Source: an uncultured Neisseriaceae bacterium
GTDB taxonomy: Bacteria; Pseudomonadota; Gammaproteobacteria; Burkholderiales; UBA11063
Direction of reading: 5' to 3'
Assembly: GCA_937952895.1 (NCBI GenBank)
Contig: CALFYC010000101.1
Location: forward strand, 1-5,857
DNA: 5,857 nt
Shown: positions 1 through 5,619 of the stretch, one piece after another
How the letters are laid out: each line of letters opens with the position of its first letter
How positions within the stretch are numbered: the first letter of the stretch is position 1
The notes under the pieces: generated by a model
Database searches by the model: none
Seen by the model: only the letters and a program-made list of their open reading frames with translations
What the model was told of the DNA's origin: nothing
Made by a program: the position numbers and the translations under genes

Positions 1-8
1 TCCGATCT
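1..8. other. Illumina adapter remnant (left contig end)
   Basis: The first eight bases, TCCGATCT, are the 3' end of the TruSeq adapter (…GCTCTTCCGATCT). Eight bases alone could be chance. However, the other end of the contig carries 15 bases of the same adapter in the opposite orientation, which makes an untrimmed adapter the best reading. The true sequence starts at about base 9. The two ends form an artificial 8-bp terminal inverted repeat that should not be read as a transposon or phage end. Confidence 0.9.
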
Positions 9-401
9 GTGACCTGCAAGATGATTCTGAATTTTTGGATAAGCCTGTCGCAGTACCGATACGACTTCTACGAGAGCCTGATATTGTTCAATTTCTTTAG
101 AAAATTTATAAAAATCAGATATAGTATCGTCATTTAAAAAACAATAAGTTGAAAATTGCTTATTAGAATTTTTTAACAATCCAGACTTTAGACAAACCGT
201 TACAGAATATAGTAAAACTTTATACATTACTAAAAAATCTAATACCAAATCAAAAAAAGACTCTGCAGAAAAATCTGCAGAATCGTCTTTAAACATATTA
301 AACTTTGAAGGTTTATATATTTCTTTTAAGAATGGATAAGACTCAATAGTTTTTTCAATAAGAGAAGAATTACGCCTGCTGTTCCGCAGCTTTTTTCTCA
401 T
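9..401 (-). CDS. Unknown protein downstream of PRTRC ThiF, 3' end cut by contig end
   Basis: A frame starting at ATG (401-399) stays open for 131 codons until it meets the adapter, so the C-terminus is missing. The start lies inside the ThiF gene and overlaps it by 32 nt. It is supported by a GAGGT ribosome binding site (410-414), 8 nt upstream. The N-terminus is strongly basic (MRKKLRNSRRN), encoded by the alternate frame of the ThiF tail. The rest is mainly helical in appearance, with a hydrophobic stretch near residues 50-67 (LVLDFLVMYKVLLYSVTV) and a charged, probably helical segment at the end. I do not recognise a family. A strong terminator-like hairpin lies inside the frame (252-284), which is odd for a normal gene. 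A later start at the internal Met (FNMFK) is possible. The long open frame in AT-rich DNA and the good RBS favour a real gene translated in coupling with ThiF. Confidence 0.7.
252..284 (-). terminator. Intrinsic-terminator-like hairpin inside an open reading frame
   Basis: On the minus strand an 11-bp stem, GATTCTGCAGA / TCTGCAGAGTC with one G-U pair, encloses a TTTT loop and is followed directly by seven T (258-252). The inner 8 bp come from two copies of the palindrome TCTGCAGA. Stem, tetraloop and U-tract fit a rho-independent terminator for the operon orientation. It sits about 40-50 codons into the gene at 9-401, whose frame runs straight through it (…SADFSAESFFD…). It may end transcription when that gene is not being translated, or it may be a sequence coincidence. 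Confidence 0.55.
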
Positions 402-1689
402 TTACAAAAACCTCAAATAAAGATAATTTTTCCAAATACTTATTAGTTAAATCATATGGATAATGGATATCTTTGCCCATATTTTGAACATTAGCAATTA
501 AATCAGAAGATATAATTTTTTGAACTGTTTCAGAAACGCCATATAAACCGATATTTTGAAATGAAGCTTGATAACCACTTCTTACGCTAATGCCAAAAAT
601 ATTTTCAATATTTGATATAATGTGATACAAGTTGCCCGAATAAGTATTGCTTTTTAACAGGTGCAAAGAGCTTCTTGCAAAATTATAACAGCCACTAGAC
701 ATAGGAAGTCTAGGTTGATCTCTATGGTCAACGTTAAAATCGTAAAATGGCATTTCTGTTTTTACGGATATTGATTTGCCAGTAACAAATTTTGTTACGC
801 CATGATAAATTTTTGAGTTAGCAAACAAATTGTTTGCAATATTTGCAGTAACTGTTGCAGAAAAATCATTTACGTTAAACATTTGCTCAGGATTATTTTG
901 AGGCAAGTCATCATCAGCACAATTGTCTAGCTTAATAAACTCATTGTCTTCAAGTTCTTCTAGGTTATTTAAATAATAATTTGATGGAAGTTGATGATTA
1001 AAATCATTTCCATAATATTTACTAACAATTACCTGTCCATTATATAAATTATTTCCAGCATCAAAAACTATAGAGGGAGTTTTAGCATTATACAAAAAAG
1101 CATGAATACATCTTCTAGAAATAGCATTATCAACAAAATTAAAAATTAAATTTGTATAATGACTATGCTCTCTTTCGAGAATCATTTTATCGAAAGGTAA
1201 GGTTGCTATATCGACAAACTTAGTAGCAATAATAGGATCGTAAGAATCTATAATTTGTTTATTTGCAACATACTTGTCAACAAATACAATATTTACATTT
1301 TCAGGAAAAATAGTGGCATATCTATTTGCTAAAACTTCAGCCTTATTCTTGCCAACATCTTTTAAAATAAAATTTTGACGAATTAAATTTTTCTGAGCAA
1401 CGGTATCACCGTCACAAAAATAGATAGTAATATTTTCTGCAAGCTTACCCTTAAGATTGGCATCAATAAGTATTTTTGCAAGCTTAGGAATAAACCATCC
1501 GCCAGTGCCACCACATCCATTGATAACAATGTTTCTAATAAATTTAGATTGAACTACCAATCCATCTACAATTAAATTTGCAGTTGGATCTGTAAAAATA
1601 TTTTCTTTATATATTTTTCCAAATTGTTCATGGGTTGTAGTAGTAATTTTTTTAAAAACTTCTATTAAAGAAGTATAATTCTGTTCCAT
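370..1689 (-). CDS. PRTRC system ThiF family protein (E1-like adenylating enzyme)
   Basis: Predicted E1/ThiF-type enzyme that would adenylate the C-terminus of a ubiquitin-like partner using ATP. The Rossmann glycine loop GCGGTGG is at residues 58-64. The acidic strand end and the adenylation signature follow as DGDTV (93-97), N101, R104-Q105, D111 and K116 (N..RQ…D.GKNKAE). VDN..SRR is at 186-193 and DAGN…GQV at 210-220; the latter resembles the PRTRC ThiF-specific 'GN…TGQV' block. The candidate catalytic Cys is C257 (LDNC), followed by the family-like N-rich helix and the HGV segment near 296. No CxxC zinc motif is seen. At 439 aa it is much longer than the roughly 260-270 aa I recall for PRTRC ThiF; the surplus is a C-terminal region from about residue 312 and an N-terminal extension of about 50 aa. 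The start ATG follows the JAB stop after a 9-nt gap, with TAGGA as a weak RBS. Confidence 0.88.
   Translation of the reverse strand: MEQNYTSLIEVFKKITTTTHEQFGKIYKENIFTDPTANLIVDGLVVQSKFIRNIVINGCGGTGGWFIPKLAKILIDANLKGKLAENITIYFCDGDTVAQKNLIRQNFILKDVGKNKAEVLANRYATIFPENVNIVFVDKYVANKQIIDSYDPIIATKFVDIATLPFDKMILEREHSHYTNLIFNFVDNAISRRCIHAFLYNAKTPSIVFDAGNNLYNGQVIVSKYYGNDFNHQLPSNYYLNNLEELEDNEFIKLDNCADDDLPQNNPEQMFNVNDFSATVTANIANNLFANSKIYHGVTKFVTGKSISVKTEMPFYDFNVDHRDQPRLPMSSGCYNFARSSLHLLKSNTYSGNLYHIISNIENIFGISVRSGYQASFQNIGLYGVSETVQKIISSDLIANVQNMGKDIHYPYDLTNKYLEKLSLFEVFVNEKKAAEQQA
410..414 (-). promoter_or_regulatory. Ribosome binding site inside ThiF gene deciding the start at 401
   Basis: GAGGT on the minus strand lies 8 nt before the ATG at 401. 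It is embedded in the ThiF codons for FEVFVNE near the C-terminus. It is the most canonical Shine-Dalgarno-like site I found in the window, and it is the reason for choosing the overlapping start of the last gene over a start after the ThiF stop codon. Confidence 0.6.
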
Positions 1690-1698
1690 TTAAATTTC

Positions 1699-2850
1699 CT
1701 ACATTAAATAAGTAAAATGTTGTTGCAAGTCATGATAAGAATCAACTGTCATGTGATTTACAAATTCATTTAAAATATGCTTCAAAACATTAACATTCAT
1801 TTCATCCATGCCAGAAATTAAATCCAAAAATGAAGCAATTAATTCTCTAGTATTTGAACTATCAACTGTTAATCCATAATTAGATTCTTCAACCCAATTA
1901 AACAAAGCACCAATAAAGTCATCAAAAGAATCTTTATATTCTGGAGATGCCCAAATATAATTTTCATCTAATGGGGTATTTCTAAATTCAGAGAATTGAG
2001 AACTATAAAAATCCAAAGGAGAATCATAATCCATAACATCATAATAAGACCGAAGACTTTGATAGCTTTGAGCTAATTTAATCTCTGTATCTGATGGCTT
2101 AAATCTAGTAGGAGTATTTTTATTAGTAGTTGGATATTTTTGAAAACAAGCTGCAGCAGCTCCGTAACCATGTGTTGGATATGCTATTTTAAGTTCTTTA
2201 ACTTTATCTAAAATATTATTACCAACTGAAAAAACCTCTTGGCTATCTTTGTCAAAGATGTCATCAAATTGTAAAGTAACAAATTTTTGATTACAACCAG
2301 CTCTCCATGCCATAGAAACATTGCCAAGAATATTTCCAATAACCCCAAATAATTTAGTGCTTACCTCATCAGCAGTATCTGTGCCAGAGAATCCAGCCCC
2401 AAAATTACAATGCGAGTGAACATCCATTACATGGACTAAATTTTTATCAATAAATGATCCTTCATTTCTTTTATAAGAGATAGAAGCACCAGCAACTTGC
2501 TGTTCTGGAACATAAAGTTCGTATTTTGATTCTTTTAAGTTCCAAAAAACACCAACATAAACTTCACTTTTGATAGTGTTATAAATATCTCTAAAAAATC
2601 TTAAAATTTCATTATATATACCGATAGGTAACTTAGGCAAAGACAAAGAGAAAGAAGGGTCACACTTTGATGACAAATAAGGAATTGTCATTGAATGTAC
2701 ACAATGAACAAAAGTTCCAATGTGGCTTTTTCTTTTTTCCCATATGCCGTTTTGAAACATCCCTGTGCAGAATTTTTTATCTGAATCCAAAGATTCAATT
2801 TTACATTCGCCCAAAGAACCAAATAGCGCAATAGAAGCATCAATAGACAT
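1699..2850 (-). CDS. PRTRC system protein A: JAMM/JAB metalloprotease-like (deubiquitinase-like)
   Basis: Predicted zinc isopeptidase of the JAB/MPN fold, expected to remove or mature a ubiquitin-like modifier. The complete JAMM motif is visible: H145-S-H147, seven residues, S155-x-x-D158 (coding bases about 2377-2418), followed by ADE. E96 in SEVYVG is the likely catalytic Glu. The block DVHSH…A.FS.TD.ADE…K.FGVIG closely follows the PRTRC A pattern (DxHSHG..AFFS.TD..DD), and the Arg of AWRAG (183) matches its downstream Arg. The first 90 residues form a distinct N-terminal region, as in PRTRC A. From about residue 215 there is an extra C-terminal region of about 170 aa with no family I recognise; it is rich in aromatic and acidic residues. 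The start codon is 1 nt after the E2-like gene's stop, with AAGAAGGT 10 nt upstream, so translation is probably coupled. Confidence 0.9.
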   Translation of the reverse strand: MSIDASIALFGSLGECKIESLDSDKKFCTGMFQNGIWEKRKSHIGTFVHCVHSMTIPYLSSKCDPSFSLSLPKLPIGIYNEILRFFRDIYNTIKSEVYVGVFWNLKESKYELYVPEQQVAGASISYKRNEGSFIDKNLVHVMDVHSHCNFGAGFSGTDTADEVSTKLFGVIGNILGNVSMAWRAGCNQKFVTLQFDDIFDKDSQEVFSVGNNILDKVKELKIAYPTHGYGAAAACFQKYPTTNKNTPTRFKPSDTEIKLAQSYQSLRSYYDVMDYDSPLDFYSSQFSEFRNTPLDENYIWASPEYKDSFDDFIGALFNWVEESNYGLTVDSSNTRELIASFLDLISGMDEMNVNVLKHILNEFVNHMTVDSYHDLQQHFTYLM

Positions 2851-2851
2851 A

Positions 2852-3568
2852 TTAATAACTACCTTCTTTAAAGCGAGCTATAATTGTAGAAACAGTATCA
2901 TGCACATCATAAGTAGCTGACATAGGAAAAGTTTTTTCCGTCTGCAAATGCAAAATAACATTAAGCATGCGCTCTCTAGTTTCTTGTTTAATACCAGAAT
3001 AAGAAATATCTGGCTCTAAGTGATTATTAAACATTGAAGACATATATAAATTAAAAAATGCACCATAATTAGCAGTATTGCCATTTAAAATATTTTCATA
3101 GCTATCGTTAGCAGAACCCCAACATATATAACTTCTGCCATCTTTATAATAGTTATAATTATTAAAACACCATCTATATAAATTCATGTTTTCATTAAAA
3201 GGCACAAGAGGGTCGACTAAGAATATATCAGTTTTAGACATAATTCTTCTTCCGCCATTATTAGCAATTTTAACAACAAAGATTGCTCTTGGGCAATAAA
3301 CGTTATCGTATGTTTCTCCGTCATATATAATTGATCTAACAGAAGGCGGGTATTCAAATATATACAATTCTGCATTAGAAGATTTTATAATCTTTCTACA
3401 ATTAGTAGGCAAAATTGGGGTTTCAAAGGTTGAAAAAGATTGCCCAAAAGTGGACAAAAAGTATTGTAAGGTGGTAGTTTTACTTTGTGTAACTCCATCT
3501 TTTTTAGATTGAAGTAATACTTCACCATTACTAAATACTTTAATATCAAATAAATTTTGTTTTTCCAT
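2852..3568 (-). CDS. PRTRC system protein B (prokaryotic E2-like, Prok-E2_D type)
   Basis: Predicted E2-like conjugating enzyme that would accept the activated modifier from ThiF. The central block LYRWCFNNYNYYKDGRSYIC (130-149) followed by WGSAN matches the PRTRC B pattern 'LY.APf.Nvy.dG.VCwG'. The candidate catalytic Cys is C149 in ICWG (codon 3122-3124). N136/N137 sit about where this family keeps its Asn upstream of the Cys. Before it, YPP (73-75) and a strand-rich region ending in IFLVDPLVPF (115-124) fit an E2 core. C134, in the position where PRTRC B usually has APF, is unusual. The ATG overlaps the upstream stop by one base (TAATG). Length 238 aa is in the normal range. Assignment rests on motif and gene order; overall identity looks low. 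Confidence 0.78.
   Translation of the reverse strand: MEKQNLFDIKVFSNGEVLLQSKKDGVTQSKTTTLQYFLSTFGQSFSTFETPILPTNCRKIIKSSNAELYIFEYPPSVRSIIYDGETYDNVYCPRAIFVVKIANNGGRRIMSKTDIFLVDPLVPFNENMNLYRWCFNNYNYYKDGRSYICWGSANDSYENILNGNTANYGAFFNLYMSSMFNNHLEPDISYSGIKQETRERMLNVILHLQTEKTFPMSATYDVHDTVSTIIARFKEGSY
2861..2868 (-). promoter_or_regulatory. Ribosome binding site AAGAAGGT for the JAB gene
   Basis: AAGAAGGT, 10 nt before the ATG at 2850, lies inside the last codons of the E2-like gene (F-K-E-G). The same octamer precedes the genes starting at 5315 and 5614. It differs from the textbook AAGGAGGT by one base. Confidence 0.6.
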
Positions 3569-4788
3569 TATGTGTTCTCAAAAATAATAGATAAATTTTG
3601 CTTTAGAATGGTCATAAAACCTTCATAAGCAGCAGAAGATTGCAAACTTGGAGCTTTTAATTTACAAGTAATATTAAGAGGAATTTTTGCAATTTCATCA
3701 AAAGGATTTTCTGTATTTGTTCCTAATATATAAAAAGTTTCACCACGAATAGAAGTTTTACAAAGCTGTATGTATTTACTAGTATGCTCAGCAACTTGAA
3801 TAGTAACTTTTTGATATCTGTCTTTTAAGCTTGTAACTAAATCTTTTTCTAAAATTATTCTAGAACCATTATAAGGAAAGTTAACAAGAGAATTTAAATT
3901 TGCATCATCAAGTTTAGGATTTTCTGTGCTTAAACACTTAGAAATACAAGATTTAATAATATCAGCGTGTGCATCATTTGGATAGTATGAATCTAAGTTT
4001 AGATTATCCAACAAAAGAAAATTATGAATATTATAATGTTTTGAAATATTCTTAGTATCATAAACATAAGAAATATATCTATTTGGAAGTTTTAAAATAT
4101 CTAAATCTCTAAGGTATCCAATAGAATGATTATATACAGATTCTGTATAAAGTTTTAAATAAGATCCTGCATCATTGTCATTAGCTAATGTTTTTTGCAT
4201 CAAATTTGCAAATAAAAGATTAAGATTTTCAAGATAATCAATATTATCTTCTTTTTTAATTAAAAATAATTTTATGTGATCAACACCAGCTGGAGAAGCC
4301 ATATAATGAACAAATCTATTTGAGTATTGATTTGAGTAAACGGAATTAAAAAGTTCTCGACTTTCTGTATTTACGCCAGTTAAAATATTTAACAAAAATC
4401 TTTTTGTTTTTAAATCTAAAACAGGAATTGTTTTGTCTTTTAGTGAAGATAATAAATTAAATGATATTGAAGACAAAGATTCAAAAGAGCAATATGAAGC
4501 TAAAGTATCAACATTATTTCTTGTTTTGGTTCTTTTAAATGGAGAAAAATGCAATTGTGCATCGTGGGATTTTAGCAGATCACTAAGATGCCCTACTGTA
4601 GATTTTGGCTGTTTGTATTTTGGAAATTCTTCATTTAAAGAAAGATTAACCAATTTAGCGGTTTTGGAAAAAATGTCTTTTTTGTCATCAATTTTGGGAG
4701 CTAAATTTCTTGTAGAAATCCCATTTTGATTTATATATTTACCAACAAAAAAGAAAGACATATAGTCAATGATATTAGAAATACTCAT
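3568..4788 (-). CDS. Unknown protein at the PRTRC protein F position
   Basis: A complete 406-aa frame of unknown function. It lies between the ubiquitin-like gene (plus a 96-aa gene) and the E2-like gene, which is where PRTRC protein F sits in the loci I recall (order C-F-B-A-ThiF). I cannot confirm an F-family motif by eye, so that name is positional only. The protein is soluble in appearance and rich in Asn, Ser, Leu, Lys and Tyr, with no signal peptide, no clear membrane segment and no nucleotide-binding motif. Leu-rich helical stretches lie around 120-135 (TKRFLLNILTG) and 178-190. A strand-rich C-terminal third contains VTIQVAEHTSKYIQL and GETFYILGTNTENPF. Cysteines are scattered (C100, C281, C285, C343, C375) with no zinc pattern. 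It overlaps the upstream stop and the downstream start by one base each (TAATG), which points to tight translational coupling and a matched dose with the E2-like protein. Confidence 0.85.
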   Translation of the reverse strand: MSISNIIDYMSFFFVGKYINQNGISTRNLAPKIDDKKDIFSKTAKLVNLSLNEEFPKYKQPKSTVGHLSDLLKSHDAQLHFSPFKRTKTRNNVDTLASYCSFESLSSISFNLLSSLKDKTIPVLDLKTKRFLLNILTGVNTESRELFNSVYSNQYSNRFVHYMASPAGVDHIKLFLIKKEDNIDYLENLNLLFANLMQKTLANDNDAGSYLKLYTESVYNHSIGYLRDLDILKLPNRYISYVYDTKNISKHYNIHNFLLLDNLNLDSYYPNDAHADIIKSCISKCLSTENPKLDDANLNSLVNFPYNGSRIILEKDLVTSLKDRYQKVTIQVAEHTSKYIQLCKTSIRGETFYILGTNTENPFDEIAKIPLNITCKLKAPSLQSSAAYEGFMTILKQNLSIIFENT

Positions 4789-5078
4789 TAAACATAATCA
4801 TCTTCAAAGGGTTGTGTTTTAATAAGAGTTATATATTTTGACACAACAGAATTAAGCAGTATAGAAGCACCGCAGGACTTTTCAAAATTTTTAATTAAAT
4901 CAACTAAAGTTACCAAATTCAAACCATGATAAATTTCTTCTTTTTCTTCATTTAAAAAAGTAGAATATTTAGCACTTTTCATTAAATTGATAAAATCAAA
5001 AACTTCTTGTGGAATATTTATAGATGGAAGTTTTTCATAAACGTCATCTAAAAGGCTTAAAGATAACTCAATATTCAT
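4788..5078 (-). CDS. Small unknown helical protein (96 aa)
   Basis: I do not recognise a family. It looks like a compact helical acidic protein: a Leu-rich N-terminus (ELSLSLLDDVYEKL), helices around PQEVFDFINLMKSAKY and GLNLVTLVDLIKNFEKSC, and an acidic tail (FEDDYV). There are no membrane segments. It is not part of the PRTRC order I know, so it is an insertion between C and the F-position gene, or a split-off piece of the latter. Its ATG is immediately after the T-tract of the terminator at 5079-5105. It has no normal RBS at 5-12 nt; the only purine-rich stretch (GAGGAAGGGGG) lies in and just before the left arm of that hairpin. Its TAA overlaps the next ATG by one base. Confidence 0.8.
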   Translation of the reverse strand: MNIELSLSLLDDVYEKLPSINIPQEVFDFINLMKSAKYSTFLNEEKEEIYHGLNLVTLVDLIKNFEKSCGASILLNSVVSKYITLIKTQPFEDDYV

Positions 5079-5105
5079 ATAAAAAGAGGGCTATACAGCC
5101 CCCTT
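5079..5105 (-). terminator. Intrinsic terminator between the ubiquitin-like gene and the enzyme genes
   Basis: On the minus strand AAGGGGGCT and AGCCCTCTT pair as a 9-bp stem with one G-U and a GTAT loop, with the T-tract (five T, two of them in the stem) at 5085-5081. It begins about 10 nt after the stop codon of the 66-aa gene and ends at the ATG of the 96-aa gene. It should reduce transcription into the downstream genes, so the modifier and the 91-aa protein would be made in excess over the enzymes. The left arm also holds the only purine-rich RBS candidate for the 96-aa gene. Confidence 0.8.
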
Positions 5106-5114
5106 CCTCATTTT

Positions 5115-5315
5115 TTAGGCAATAGCTAAAGCTTTTTTACCTGTTTTCAAAGTGATAGTCATAACACTACCACCATCACCGTCATCTGTTAAAGAATATT
5201 CAGCATCAGACAACTCTTTATAAGTTGTTTTTAAGCTGTCCAAAATAGCTTCTGGTGTTAAAGTGCTTGGCACTACTGTGTCTAATTCTGTTCCGTAAAT
5301 TACGCGAATTGCCAT
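5115..5315 (-). CDS. PRTRC system protein C: small ubiquitin-like (Prok_Ub-type) candidate modifier
   Basis: A 66-aa protein with a layout that fits a beta-grasp fold: a beta hairpin at 2-15 (IRVIYGTELDTVV), a helix at 20-35 (PEAILDSLKTTYKEL), then two strands at 38-58 around an acidic Gly turn (DDGDGG). The pattern 'PE.…Y.EL..A…dG…T…TGKK' follows PRTRC C, whose members usually end in a GTKG-like tail. Here the equivalent point is TGKK, and the chain continues as ALAIA. There is no terminal Gly-Gly. It would be the substrate of the ThiF/E2-like/JAB set, though this is inferred from family and context and no conjugation is shown for the family. AAGAAGGT lies 8 nt before the ATG. It is followed by an intrinsic terminator. 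An alternative is a small beta-grasp protein that only binds the enzymes. Confidence 0.65.
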   Translation of the reverse strand: MAIRVIYGTELDTVVPSTLTPEAILDSLKTTYKELSDAEYSLTDDGDGGSVMTITLKTGKKALAIA

Positions 5316-5323
5316 AATTATTT

Positions 5324-5331
5324 ACCTTCTT
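5324..5331 (-). promoter_or_regulatory. Ribosome binding site AAGAAGGT for the ubiquitin-like gene
   Basis: AAGAAGGT ends 8 nt before the ATG at 5315, in the 23-nt gap after the 91-aa gene. It is identical to the sites at 5620-5627 and 2861-2868, with the two upstream copies sharing AAGAAGGTAA. Confidence 0.65.
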
Positions 5332-5338
5332 TTACTTA

Positions 5339-5614
5339 TTAAATTGAAAAAACTGAATGAGATGTACCGTTTACTACAACGATAACCTCTAGTGATTGAA
5401 CTTCTTCTACTTCGAACAATTCAGCAGTATTATCTACTACTTGTGCGACTCCAACAGCAGGAACCAATGCAGCCAATGCAGCAATTGCTAAATTAGCAGT
5501 TGCTGTTGGATTGATAGCATTATTTACTGGTGCAGCTGGAGCTGTTTTAGCAGGAGGTTGGTTAGCTAAAGCTAACAGTGCTAAATTAGCTAAAGCGGCT
5601 TGAGATTTACTCAT
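5339..5614 (-). CDS. Ala/Leu-rich low-complexity protein upstream of the ubiquitin-like gene (91 aa)
   Basis: Unknown function. Residues 1-60 are built almost only from Ala, Leu, Asn, Pro, Val and Thr. They hold two similar hydrophobic blocks, ANLALLALAN (9-18) and ANLAIAALAA (40-49), separated by a Pro/Ala linker (QPPAKTAPAAP). The blocks could be short helices that self-assemble or touch a membrane, but they are short for membrane spans. Residues 65-75 are acidic (ELFEVEEVQ). The end, SLEVIVVVNGTSHSVFSI, looks like a beta hairpin similar to the first hairpin of ubiquitin-like folds. The gene is visibly GC-richer than its neighbours and contains short DNA repeats, so it may evolve by repeat expansion. 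It shares strong spacing and an identical RBS with the 66-aa gene and is probably co-expressed at a high level before the terminator. It does not look like PRTRC protein E, which would be expected near here. Confidence 0.8.
   Translation of the reverse strand: MSKSQAALANLALLALANQPPAKTAPAAPVNNAINPTATANLAIAALAALVPAVGVAQVVDNTAELFEVEEVQSLEVIVVVNGTSHSVFSI
5464..5481 (-). repeat. 9-bp tandem repeat in the Ala-rich gene
   Basis: CCAATGCAG (plus strand) occurs twice in tandem, with a degenerate third copy after it, encoding an Ala-Ala-Leu period in the 91-aa protein. A further 12-bp direct repeat, TGCTAAATTAGC, occurs at 5486-5497 and 5579-5590 and underlies the two ANLA-type blocks. Confidence 0.75.
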
Positions 5615-5619
5615 TTATT

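Noticed and set aside
373..396. Plus-strand hairpin GCTG…CAGC followed by six T
   Set aside because: The stem is only 4-5 bp and no plus-strand gene ends there; it is coding sequence of the ThiF tail.
2145..2165. AGCTG-CTG-CAGCT hairpin within the JAB gene
   Set aside because: Short stem in an Ala-codon run (GAAAAC), poor T-tract, deep in a coding sequence; best explained by codon choice.
4230..4260. GATAAT…ATTATC hairpin before a T-rich run
   Set aside because: Six AT pairs only, on the plus strand, inside a minus-strand gene; expected by chance at this base composition.
4433..4729. Plus-strand open frame of 98 codons
   Set aside because: It lies wholly inside the 406-aa minus-strand gene, runs against the whole operon, shows no RBS-like site I can support, and its protein has no recognisable pattern.
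5339..5614. CRISPR-like or iteron array in the repeat-bearing gene
   Set aside because: The repeats are 9-12 bp, irregularly spaced and explained by Ala-Leu-Asn coding; there are no uniform spacers and no origin-like features.
5339..5614. Signal peptide or transmembrane protein call for the Ala-rich gene
   Set aside because: No positively charged N-terminus followed by a continuous hydrophobic core of 15-20 residues; hydrophobic blocks are broken by Asn, Gln and Pro.
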